Source: an uncultured Clostridia bacterium (GTDB lineage Bacteria; Bacillota; Clostridia; Oscillospirales; Acutalibacteraceae). Taken from it: 64,000 nt of DNA. Shown in pieces: positions 33,406 to 40,509 of this stretch. The stretch's first letter is position 1; each line of letters starts with the position of its first letter. The position numbers were made by a program, and so were the translations under genes. The stretch spans positions 13,697 to 77,696 of the forward strand of contig CANQSG010000001.1 in the NCBI GenBank assembly GCA_947626485.1. The letters run 5' to 3'. The notes under the pieces are model-generated. The model saw nothing but the letters and a program-made list of their open reading frames with translations. It was not told where the DNA came from and made no database searches.

Positions 33406-34584
33406 TTACCAGTTGACGCTCCAGCGCGCGAGATACCCGCCCCCGTCCGAGGTCGGTTTGCCGCCGGTCGGCTTGCCGCCGGAGCTTGCCGCGCGCGAGG
33501 CGAGCATCCGGTCGAATTCCCGGCTGTCAAAGGGCAGCTTGACCGGGACGTTTCCCTTCCACGCCGACAGATACGCCGCGTTGGAGATCGTCAGCTCCCG
33601 GATGCCCTCGACCCCCGGAGCGAGCAGCGGCGCGCCGGTCAGAATGGCGTCGGCAAAGTTGCGCAGAATGCCGTTGTGCGAGCTTCCGGCGTTGTCCGGC
33701 GAAAATTCTTCATAGTCGGTCGGAATCTGCGGGAAGGATTCGACGGAATGGAAGCAGACGTCCCGCTCGTCCTGCGCGAGGGTGTAGTGCTTGAGCGTGC
33801 CGTTCTCCAAAACGAGCTTGCCGCGGGTGCCGGAAATTTCGAGCCGGTTCGTGCCGGGGTATTCGCCGGTGGAGGTCAGGAAGGTGCCTGTGGCGCCGTC
33901 GGCAAAGCGGGCAAAGATCGCGACGTCGTCCTCCACCTCGATGTTGTGGTACTTCGCCACGTCGCAGAAGGCCGTGATCTCCTGCGGCATGCCGCAGATC
34001 CACTGCCAGAGGTCGAGGTTGTGCGGCGCCTGATTCAGCAGCACGCCGCCCCCTTCGCCCGACCAGGTGGCGCGCCAGTCGGCGGAATCGTAATATTGCT
34101 GCGTCCGATACCAGTTCGTGACGATCCAGACGCTGCGTTTGAGCGCCCCGAGCCTGCCGCTTTTCACGAGCTGACGCGCGCGGGCAAACAGCGGGTCGGT
34201 GCGCTGGTTGAACATGACGGCGAAGACGAGATCCTGCGTTTTGGCGTAGGCGTTCAGCGCCGCCGCCTTGGTGACGGTGACGTCGACCGGTTTTTCCACC
34301 AGCACGTGCCGCCCCGATCGCAGCACCTGCTGCGCGATGTCACAATGCAGCCGGTGCGGGACCGCGACGATCACCGCGTCGAGCGCCGCGTCAACCAGCA
34401 TCTGCAAATAGTCGGTAAAAACGGGGACGTCCGGGAACGACGCCTTGCAGCGGGCGACGCGTTCGGGCGCGATATCGCAGAGGGCAGCGAGCTGCAGTGC
34501 GCCCGCCTTGCCGGAAGAAAGGCTCTGCGCGTGGGCGTAGCCGATGTTTCCGACCCCGATGATTCCGGTTTTTACCTTGTTCAT
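33406..34584 (-). CDS. Gfo/Idh/MocA family oxidoreductase (hexuronate operon, copy 2)
   Basis: A 392-residue NAD(P)-dependent oxidoreductase. The Rossmann motif GIIGVGNIGYAHAQS is at the N-terminus. The family motif HVLVEKPVDVT carries the catalytic Lys, and the C-terminal beta-domain includes GVLLNQAPHNLDLWQWICGM with the catalytic His. It is about 50% alike by eye to the neighbouring copy 34599-35774. The substrate may be a sugar acid or uronate derivative; this family cannot be assigned more precisely from sequence alone. The C-terminal tail is rich in Gly/Lys/Thr (SSGGKPTGGKPTSDGGGY). ATG 34584 follows GGGGGAA, 14 bases after its paralogue. Confidence 0.92.
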   Translation of the reverse strand: MNKVKTGIIGVGNIGYAHAQSLSSGKAGALQLAALCDIAPERVARCKASFPDVPVFTDYLQMLVDAALDAVIVAVPHRLHCDIAQQVLRSGRHVLVEKPVDVTVTKAAALNAYAKTQDLVFAVMFNQRTDPLFARARQLVKSGRLGALKRSVWIVTNWYRTQQYYDSADWRATWSGEGGGVLLNQAPHNLDLWQWICGMPQEITAFCDVAKYHNIEVEDDVAIFARFADGATGTFLTSTGEYPGTNRLEISGTRGKLVLENGTLKHYTLAQDERDVCFHSVESFPQIPTDYEEFSPDNAGSSHNGILRNFADAILTGAPLLAPGVEGIRELTISNAAYLSAWKGNVPVKLPFDSREFDRMLASRAASSGGKPTGGKPTSDGGGYLARWSVNW

Positions 34585-34598
34585 GCTGATTCCCCCGT

Positions 34599-35774
34599 TT
34601 ATTTCTGGCCGCCGTAAGACCCGCTCGTGTCGGCGAAAACGGTTTTCGCGTCGGTTTTCCTGCGGGAAGTTGCCACCCGCTTTTGCAGTTCGTCGTAATA
34701 CAGGTTTTCGTCAAACGGAAGCTCCACCGCTTTGCCGAGGAAGGCGGAAAGGTGCATCGCGTTGGAGAGCGTCAGGCCGTTGATGCCCTCGCTGCCCTCG
34801 GCGATCAGCTTGCCGCCGCGCAGAATGGCGTCCGCCCAGGCGTTCAGCACGTCGACGTGCTGGGGGTTGTCGCCGTCGGTCTCGACGACGCTGCGGGTGC
34901 TGTTGACGGTATCGAAAAGGCCGGTGTTGGTTCTCGAAAAGACCGGCTCGGGCATTTCGTATTCCTCGAGCAGCAGCTTGCCGCCCTCGACGACGATCTT
35001 CGCGCGATCCATCTGGATTTCAAAGCGGTTGGTGCCGTGGGCGTCGCCGGTGGAGGTGATAAAGACGCCGGTCGCGCCGTTCGCATATTCCACGTAGGCG
35101 GTGACGTCGTCCTCCACCTCGATGTCGTGCCATTTTCCGAAATGCAGGTGCGCTTCGACCCGCACCGGCATGCCGCAGATCCACTGCCACAGATCGAGCT
35201 GGTGGGGGCACTGGTTGAGCAGGACGCCGCCGCCCTCGCCCGCCCAGGTGGCGCGCCAGTTGCCCGAATTATAATACGCCTGGGGGCGGTACCAGTTCGT
35301 GATGATCCAGTTCGTGCGGCGAATCTGCCCGTAATCCCCGGAATCGACGAGCTCTTTGAGCTTGCGGTAAATGCGGTTGGTGCGCTGGTTGAACATCACG
35401 CCGAAGACCACGTCGGGGTGCGCCGCCGCGACCTCGTTCATCTCGCGCACCTGCCGGGTGTAGACCCCGGCGGGCTTTTCCACCATCACGTGAATGCCGC
35501 GCGTCATGCAGGCGATCGCATATTTCGGGTGGTCGTAGTGCGGGACGGCGACGATGCAGGCGTCGAGCAGGCCGCTGTCGAGCATCTGCATCGCGTCGGA
35601 AAAGCAGGACACCGCCCCACCGCCTTCCTGCGCACGCAGCCACGAAAGGCGTTCGGGGTTGACGTCGGCGACCGCCGCGAGCGTGAGATCCGGGCACTTC
35701 CCGCTTAAAATATTCCCGGCGTGGGCGGAGCCCATGTTGCCGATCCCGATGATTCCCACCTTGATTTTCTTCAT
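34599..35774 (-). CDS. Gfo/Idh/MocA family oxidoreductase (hexuronate operon, copy 1)
   Basis: A 391-residue NAD(P)-dependent oxidoreductase and the first gene of the hexuronate operon. The nucleotide-binding motif is GIIGIGNMGSAHAGN, the catalytic Lys is in HVMVEKPAGV, and GVLLNQCPHQLDLWQWICGM carries the catalytic His. Both copies share FGVMFNQRTN/FAVMFNQRTD and NWRATWAGEGG/DWRATWSGEGG, so they are tandem duplicates that may act on successive or related sugar oxidation steps. ATG 35774 has GGAGGG upstream. It is divergent from the AraC regulator 35909-36760, the likely controller of this operon. Confidence 0.92.
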   Translation of the reverse strand: MKKIKVGIIGIGNMGSAHAGNILSGKCPDLTLAAVADVNPERLSWLRAQEGGGAVSCFSDAMQMLDSGLLDACIVAVPHYDHPKYAIACMTRGIHVMVEKPAGVYTRQVREMNEVAAAHPDVVFGVMFNQRTNRIYRKLKELVDSGDYGQIRRTNWIITNWYRPQAYYNSGNWRATWAGEGGGVLLNQCPHQLDLWQWICGMPVRVEAHLHFGKWHDIEVEDDVTAYVEYANGATGVFITSTGDAHGTNRFEIQMDRAKIVVEGGKLLLEEYEMPEPVFSRTNTGLFDTVNSTRSVVETDGDNPQHVDVLNAWADAILRGGKLIAEGSEGINGLTLSNAMHLSAFLGKAVELPFDENLYYDELQKRVATSRRKTDAKTVFADTSGSYGGQK

Positions 35775-35821
35775 GAAAAACCCTCCAGATTTCGTTAATG
35801 ATTTACAAATTCCGGTTTTGA

Positions 35822-35850
35822 AATCTATTCAAAACAGAGTGAATTCACAA
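35822..35850 (-). promoter_or_regulatory. Candidate promoter of the hexuronate operon
   Basis: On the minus strand TTGTGA (35845-35850) and TAGATT (35822-35827) are 17 bases apart, each matching consensus at four of six positions. The -35 box overlaps a 10-bp palindrome GTGAATTCAC (35839-35848). A weak promoter would fit activation by the divergent AraC protein. Confidence 0.4.
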
Positions 35851-35852
35851 AA

Positions 35853-35884
35853 ATATTGCAATATGGCGCCGATTGTATTATACT
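35853..35884 (+). promoter_or_regulatory. Promoter of the divergent AraC-type gene with overlapping palindrome
   Basis: TTGCAA (35856-35861) and TATACT (35879-35884) are separated by 17 bases on the plus strand. The -35 box lies inside the 12-bp palindrome ATATTGCAATAT (35853-35864), a possible autoregulatory operator. The start would be near 35891, close to the gene start at 35909. Confidence 0.6.
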
Positions 35885-35908
35885 GAAACGGGAAAGGGGC
35901 GACGCAGA

Positions 35909-36760
35909 ATGGAAGTCCGCTATCAGTTTGCAAAAAACGGGATTTGGATCAATCACATGCTCGACGAGCGCCCCGATCCGGCGGAATTTCGCATGCACGC
36001 GCACACGGTCGCGGAGCTGTTTTATTTCATCTCGGGCAACGGCGTGTTCCACATCGAAGGCACGGAGTATCTGCTGCGGCCGGACGATATCCTGCTGATG
36101 CGCCCGCGGGAATCCCATTACATCGAGCTGAAAAGCACGGCGCCCTACGAGCGGGTCGTCATTTCCTTCCCGCTGCAGCTTTTCGAGACAATCGACGCCG
36201 AAGGTCGGCTGACGGAGCCCTTTTTGCGGCGGGACAGCGGAAAATTGAACCTCTACAAATCCTACGAATTCACCGGCAGCTCGACCACGCACTACATCAA
36301 CGGCATCCTTTCCTGCTCGCAGGACGATTATCTGGGTGTGCTTTCCCATTTTCTGCCGCTGCTCAACGAGATCCGCATGATCTTCCCCGACAAAACGGAG
36401 GACAGCGTGGACGACACGCTGGAATACCGGATCATCCGATATATCAACCAGAACATTCACACCGAGCTTTCGCTCGAACACCTCTGCAAGAAGTTCGCCG
36501 TCAGCAAGCAGTACCTTTGCAGCATGTTCAAGAAGTCCACCGGCGCCACCGTCTGGCAGTACATCACCGCCAAGCGGGTGATCACCGCCCACCAGCTCCT
36601 CGCCAAGGGCGCCAAGGCGACCAGCGTCTTTTCCCAGGTGGGCTTCAACGATTATTCCTCGTTTTACCGCGCCTACGTCAAGCACTTCTCCGCGTCCCCC
36701 AGTCAGCTCGGCTCCGCCGATCCCCTGTCCGACGCCGACCGCGATATCACGCAGGTCTGA
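35909..36760 (+). CDS. AraC-family transcriptional regulator (hexuronate operon)
   Basis: A 283-residue AraC-type regulator. The N-terminal cupin domain shows FRMHAHTVAELFYFISGNGV, FHIEGTEYLLRPDDILLMRP and ESHYIELK. The C-terminal DNA-binding domain shows ELSLEHLCKKFAVSKQYLCS and TGATVWQYITAKRVITAHQL, then SVFSQVGFNDYSSFYRAYVK. I chose ATG 35909, which follows AAAGGGG, over the earlier frame start at 35873, which lies in the promoter. It is divergent from the hexuronate operon with a 134-base shared regulatory region and probably activates it in response to a uronate. Confidence 0.94.
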   Translation: MEVRYQFAKNGIWINHMLDERPDPAEFRMHAHTVAELFYFISGNGVFHIEGTEYLLRPDDILLMRPRESHYIELKSTAPYERVVISFPLQLFETIDAEGRLTEPFLRRDSGKLNLYKSYEFTGSSTTHYINGILSCSQDDYLGVLSHFLPLLNEIRMIFPDKTEDSVDDTLEYRIIRYINQNIHTELSLEHLCKKFAVSKQYLCSMFKKSTGATVWQYITAKRVITAHQLLAKGAKATSVFSQVGFNDYSSFYRAYVKHFSASPSQLGSADPLSDADRDITQV

Positions 36761-36797
36761 AGCAATTTCATTCTACCATGTTCCCGGGTAAAATACG

Positions 36798-36832
36798 ATT
36801 GTTTATCGAACGCAAAAAAGATTGCAAATCGT
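36798..36832. promoter_or_regulatory. Copy 1 of a shared regulatory-like motif between convergent genes
   Basis: ATTGTTTATCG (36798-36808), 12 bases, then ATTGCAAATCGT (36821-36832). The same two blocks occur with an 11-base gap at 60757-60790, upstream of locus B. On the minus strand a TAGAAT hexamer (36770-36775) lies at almost the same distance as the TATAAT of the other copy. Here, however, it points into the 3' end of the AraC gene. Confidence 0.55.
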
Positions 36833-36842
36833 CCGGGGCATT

Positions 36843-38531
36843 TTAAGAGAGTTCGAAGCCGAACACGCGGAAATCGGGGGCGCCGTGGGTCGAAAGGGGG
36901 ATCAGCCGAACCGACTTCACCCGCCAGTCCACCGCATGCAGGACAAACCGTTGGTGCGAATTTTCGCACCGGATGATCTCCTGCCTGCCGGCGCTGTCGG
37001 TCCCGACGATTTGATAACTTCGCAGCAGCGTTTCCGGAAGTCGGAAGCGCTTTTCTTCTTTTCGGATAAAAAAGGGCATATTGTGATAATTGCGGTTCAG
37101 ATCGCTGTCGAAAACCAGCCGAATCTGCCGCACCGGCGTGTCCTCGTCGAAGGTGTATTCGATGAAATCGCCCGGCGCGCCGACCCAGAGGTTTTCCTCG
37201 CCCCGCTCGACGCCGTTGCGCACGACCTCGGCGCTGCAATGCGCCCGCAGGGAGAGCGGCGCGACCGCCCGGCGGTGCCACGGCAGGAAGCAATCGTCCT
37301 GCATCAGGGTGTCTTGCAGCTTCGGAATGTCGATTTCCCGGATATCCCGGTTTTCGTGGATCGCCTGCGCCACCGCCGTACCGAGCGCCTGCCCCAACAC
37401 GCCGCAGGTCGCCATCACCCGCGAGGAGCTCAGCGCCGCATGCGTCACGCTGATGTTGCGCCCGGCAAAGACTAAATTTTGCTTGTCGGCGGAGATCATA
37501 CAGCGCAGCGGCAGACCCCACGGCTCGGGCGCCGGGTGGTAGATCGTCGGGTAGCCCGCCGTATAATAAAAGCCTGCGGGAAAATGATCGTCCATTTTCC
37601 AGCCCGCGTAAGCCACCAGATCGTCAAACCGACCCTCCGCCTCCACGTCGTTCTGCGTGACGGTGTATTCACCGACGTACCGGCGGCTCTCCCGCTTGCC
37701 GGGCAGGAAGCCGATCCATTCGAGCTCCCAGTTCTCCGCGCCGTGGTCGCCCTTGTTCTTCATGTGATCCCAGACGCCGTAGACGATTTTCAAGCATTCC
37801 TCGCGGCAGCGGTCGCTGTCGTGAATGCAGTCCCACTCCCCGCCGACCTCGATCCACCAGAAATTGGTGTCGAAATTGTGGTTCCGGTGGGGCAGGTCGG
37901 CGTCGGTTTCGTAGGTATACGCCCAGTCCGGTTTCCGGAACGGGACGGGGTGATCGGTTTCGCGCGCCTGAAACAGGCAGCTCATGCCCATGGTCTTGCG
38001 GTCGGCGACGTCGGGCGGAATCGTCTCCCCGAATTCCGCCTTCGCCTCGCGGCCGTACCGGTAACGCGCGCCGGACAGCGGCGCTAAGATCGAATCGCCG
38101 GAGCAGTCGGCGAAATAGGTCGCCGTCACGGTGTGGAAGGTTTCGGCGTTGGATTGCCACGCCGTCACGCTGCAAATCCTGTCCCCCTGCGTTTTCGCGT
38201 CGAGCACGCTGCTGTTGAGCAAAACGGTCAGGTTCTCCTGCCCCATGGCGGCGGCGTACAAAACAGCGTCCCACAGCGGGTATTTCAGCCCGGGATTCTG
38301 ATAAAAATTCTCGAGCTCCAATTCCTCGATGATGCCGGTCTCCCGGTTGTCCTTTCCGTGAGCGCCGCAGATGTGCATGCGCACCTCGCTCGAGGCGTTG
38401 CCGCCCAGCACGGGGCGATCGTGCAGCAGCACCACGCGAATGCCGTGCCGCGCGGCGGCGAGCGCGGTACAAAGCCCCGCCATGCCGCCGCCCACCACGC
38501 AAAGATCGGTTTGATAGGTCAGCGTTCTCAT
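36843..38531 (-). CDS. FAD-dependent oxidoreductase with C-terminal beta-domain
   Basis: A 562-residue flavoprotein. The FAD-binding motif DLCVVGGGMAGLCTALAAAR (GGGMAG at 14-19) opens the protein, followed by GGNASSEVRMHICGAHG, YFADCSGDSILAPL and, near residue 375, LVFAGRNISVTHAALSSSRV with GQALGTAVA. The last 120 residues look like a small beta-sandwich (VRQIRLVFDSDLNRNYHNMP). It has no signal peptide. Members are often found in carbohydrate-use loci and are annotated only as FAD-dependent oxidoreductases. It could oxidise a sugar or a sugar-derived hydroxyl, but no substrate can be named. Its ATG overlaps the stop of the upstream GH36-like gene (ATGA), so it is the last gene of locus B. Confidence 0.88.
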   Translation of the reverse strand: MRTLTYQTDLCVVGGGMAGLCTALAAARHGIRVVLLHDRPVLGGNASSEVRMHICGAHGKDNRETGIIEELELENFYQNPGLKYPLWDAVLYAAAMGQENLTVLLNSSVLDAKTQGDRICSVTAWQSNAETFHTVTATYFADCSGDSILAPLSGARYRYGREAKAEFGETIPPDVADRKTMGMSCLFQARETDHPVPFRKPDWAYTYETDADLPHRNHNFDTNFWWIEVGGEWDCIHDSDRCREECLKIVYGVWDHMKNKGDHGAENWELEWIGFLPGKRESRRYVGEYTVTQNDVEAEGRFDDLVAYAGWKMDDHFPAGFYYTAGYPTIYHPAPEPWGLPLRCMISADKQNLVFAGRNISVTHAALSSSRVMATCGVLGQALGTAVAQAIHENRDIREIDIPKLQDTLMQDDCFLPWHRRAVAPLSLRAHCSAEVVRNGVERGEENLWVGAPGDFIEYTFDEDTPVRQIRLVFDSDLNRNYHNMPFFIRKEEKRFRLPETLLRSYQIVGTDSAGRQEIIRCENSHQRFVLHAVDWRVKSVRLIPLSTHGAPDFRVFGFELS

Positions 38532-40444
38532 TTCGTCTTTTCCCCGCTTTCTTCCGCTTCATATTGCCAAAGCGCGTAACCCCGCTTTTTTCCGATGTGC
38601 GCGTGCGCGAGCCCGTCCGCCGATGAAAAATCGAGCGAGACGTCCTGCCCGCAGTTGCTGCACAGCAGCGTGGCGCGCGGCGCGGGTCCGTCCGGTTCGC
38701 CGGGCAGCGGCAGGGTGATCTCCGCCCGGTCGGTGTATTCCCGAAACAGAAGGAAATAGCCCGCGCCCGGTCGGTCGCATATTACGTGAAATCCCGTCAG
38801 CGCGGCGCCGTCCGGCGATTCGCCGACCGGGCAGACCTGCGCCGCGGAAAACCGGCGGCGGTGTGCGCGCCAGACCGCGAGAATTTCCCGCAGCGACGCC
38901 TGTTCTTCCTCCGCCAGGCCGGACAGCTCCATCCAGAGCAGCGGGTTGGCGACCATCGCCACGGCGAAGAGATAATCCGCCGAATAGGCGGCGGGGGCGA
39001 GCGGGTCGTCCCCGTAAACTTCGACGTTGCGCCGGTTGTTGAGCACCTCGATCTGCAGCCGCTGCGCCGGCAGGAAGCGGGCAAGCTGCCACAGATTTTT
39101 GAGGGTGTTGTGCGGCCAGTAATTTCCCCAGTCGGTGTACCGGTTTTCGACGAAGAGCGTGCCGTGCTCCTTGTGCCAGAAATAGCCCGTCCGCCGACCG
39201 GCGGTGATGTCTAAATTGAAGGTCACGGCGCCGTCGGTGCGCGCCGTCACGGCGTCCAGCAGCTTGCGGTATCGCGCCTCCGCCGTCTGATTTTCAAGGC
39301 GGATGCCGTCCAACTTGAAAAACCGGATCCCATACGCCTGCCAGAGCGCCGTCAGCGTGTCGGCGTCCCGCTCCCAGTTTGCGAAATCGTCGGCGGAATC
39401 GGGCGAAAACCACAGTCCCAGCGCAACGCCGCGCCGCGCGGCTTCGGCGGCGAGCGGCGCAAGGCCGTTCGGAAATTTGTCGGGGTGTACCCGCCAGAAA
39501 TCGTTGTCCGCCTGATAATAGCCGCCGTCCCAGGCGCCGTTTTTTTGCAGGCAGGAGTTGGCGGTGACGCCCTGCTGCCACCCGTCGTCGAGCTGTACGG
39601 CGTCGATCCCGAGGTCGGCAGCCCGCTCGATCTCCCGGCGCACAAAGGCTTCGTTCAACGCGCCGTCCTGATTCCGGTCGCCCCAGGTGTTCGACAGGCA
39701 GAAGGTCTCCCGCTTCGCGCTTTCGCCCCGCTGCCGCTGATAATACGCCTTGTAAAGCGTTTGCAGCTCTGCGGCGGCGCCGACGCCGACGGTGACGTCA
39801 TACCCCTGCGCGGCGTCGTCCGCACAAGTCCCGACCCGCCCCATCAGGCGGACGCGGTTTTTGTCGGCGCAGAGGAAATCGCCCTGCTCCGCCCGGTAGC
39901 TCGGCAGCTCCCGCAGCAGCAGCAGCGCCGCGCCGTTCAGGTAATCCTCGACGAAAAAGAGGGTGCCGTTCATGCGCAGCTGACCGCCCGTCCAAAGCAG
40001 GCGGCTTTCCTCCTGCACCAGGGTGTCGCGCCCGTCGGTCTGATCGAAAAGCCGCACCGCCCGGACGCGGAAGTGCCGCCCCTTCGGCAGGGCGATCTCT
40101 TCGAGGAGCTCCCGCTCGGCGTCCGGCAGCCGCAGCGTGTAAAACGGGAGCGCCGCGCGCACGGACAGCGAAATTTCCGCCGGCGCGCCGCATCGGCGCT
40201 CGAAGGTCAAAACCGCGCGCAGGCCGTCGCCGTCGGGCAGGTTTTCCGTCTGAAGCCGGGGCGCCGCATCGGCGCCGCAAAGGCAGGCGCCGGCAGCCCC
40301 CTGCCAGACGCAGCCGCCGCGCTTGTCGGTCAGGGATTGCGCGTACAGGCCGGACGCGTCCAGCCGGAACGACCGTTCAAACAGCTCGTTGCCGATGCAC
40401 AGCCGTTCCTTTTCGTATCGGATATAACAGCCCTTCCATTCCAA
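38528..40444 (-). CDS. GH36-like (clan GH-D) alpha-galactosidase-type glycosidase
   Basis: A 638-residue cytoplasmic glycosidase with an N-terminal beta-supersandwich and a TIM barrel. Barrel motifs are GIDAVQLDDGWQQGVT, GLWFSPDSADDFANWER and the nucleophile region IRFFKLDGIRLEN (KxD pattern). Later motifs are TFNLDITAGRRTGYFW and NYWPHNTLKNLWQLARFLPA. These fit clan GH-D (GH27/GH31/GH36), most like GH36 alpha-galactosidases, although the usual acid/base string is not recognised, so another specificity in the clan is possible. The start is probably TTG at 40444, eight bases after GGGGAGG; no ATG or GTG is well placed. A hairpin lies upstream at 40467-40503. Confidence 0.72.
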   Translation of the reverse strand: MEWKGCYIRYEKERLCIGNELFERSFRLDASGLYAQSLTDKRGGCVWQGAAGACLCGADAAPRLQTENLPDGDGLRAVLTFERRCGAPAEISLSVRAALPFYTLRLPDAERELLEEIALPKGRHFRVRAVRLFDQTDGRDTLVQEESRLLWTGGQLRMNGTLFFVEDYLNGAALLLLRELPSYRAEQGDFLCADKNRVRLMGRVGTCADDAAQGYDVTVGVGAAAELQTLYKAYYQRQRGESAKRETFCLSNTWGDRNQDGALNEAFVRREIERAADLGIDAVQLDDGWQQGVTANSCLQKNGAWDGGYYQADNDFWRVHPDKFPNGLAPLAAEAARRGVALGLWFSPDSADDFANWERDADTLTALWQAYGIRFFKLDGIRLENQTAEARYRKLLDAVTARTDGAVTFNLDITAGRRTGYFWHKEHGTLFVENRYTDWGNYWPHNTLKNLWQLARFLPAQRLQIEVLNNRRNVEVYGDDPLAPAAYSADYLFAVAMVANPLLWMELSGLAEEEQASLREILAVWRAHRRRFSAAQVCPVGESPDGAALTGFHVICDRPGAGYFLLFREYTDRAEITLPLPGEPDGPAPRATLLCSNCGQDVSLDFSSADGLAHAHIGKKRGYALWQYEAEESGEKTK

Positions 40445-40466
40445 AACGTCCGCCTCCCCGCTTGGC

Positions 40467-40503
40467 AAAGACCGACGATTGCGCTGTGTCAACGTCGGTC
40501 TTT
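40467..40503. terminator. Hairpin between the wall-anchored gene and the GH36-like gene
   Basis: AAAGACCGACG (40467-40477) and CGTCGGTCTTT (40493-40503) form a perfect 11-bp stem with a 15-base loop. T residues lie within the stem end, three on the minus strand and five on the plus strand. It may be a partial terminator that lowers expression of the two downstream genes. Confidence 0.55.
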
Positions 40504-40509
40504 TTGCCG

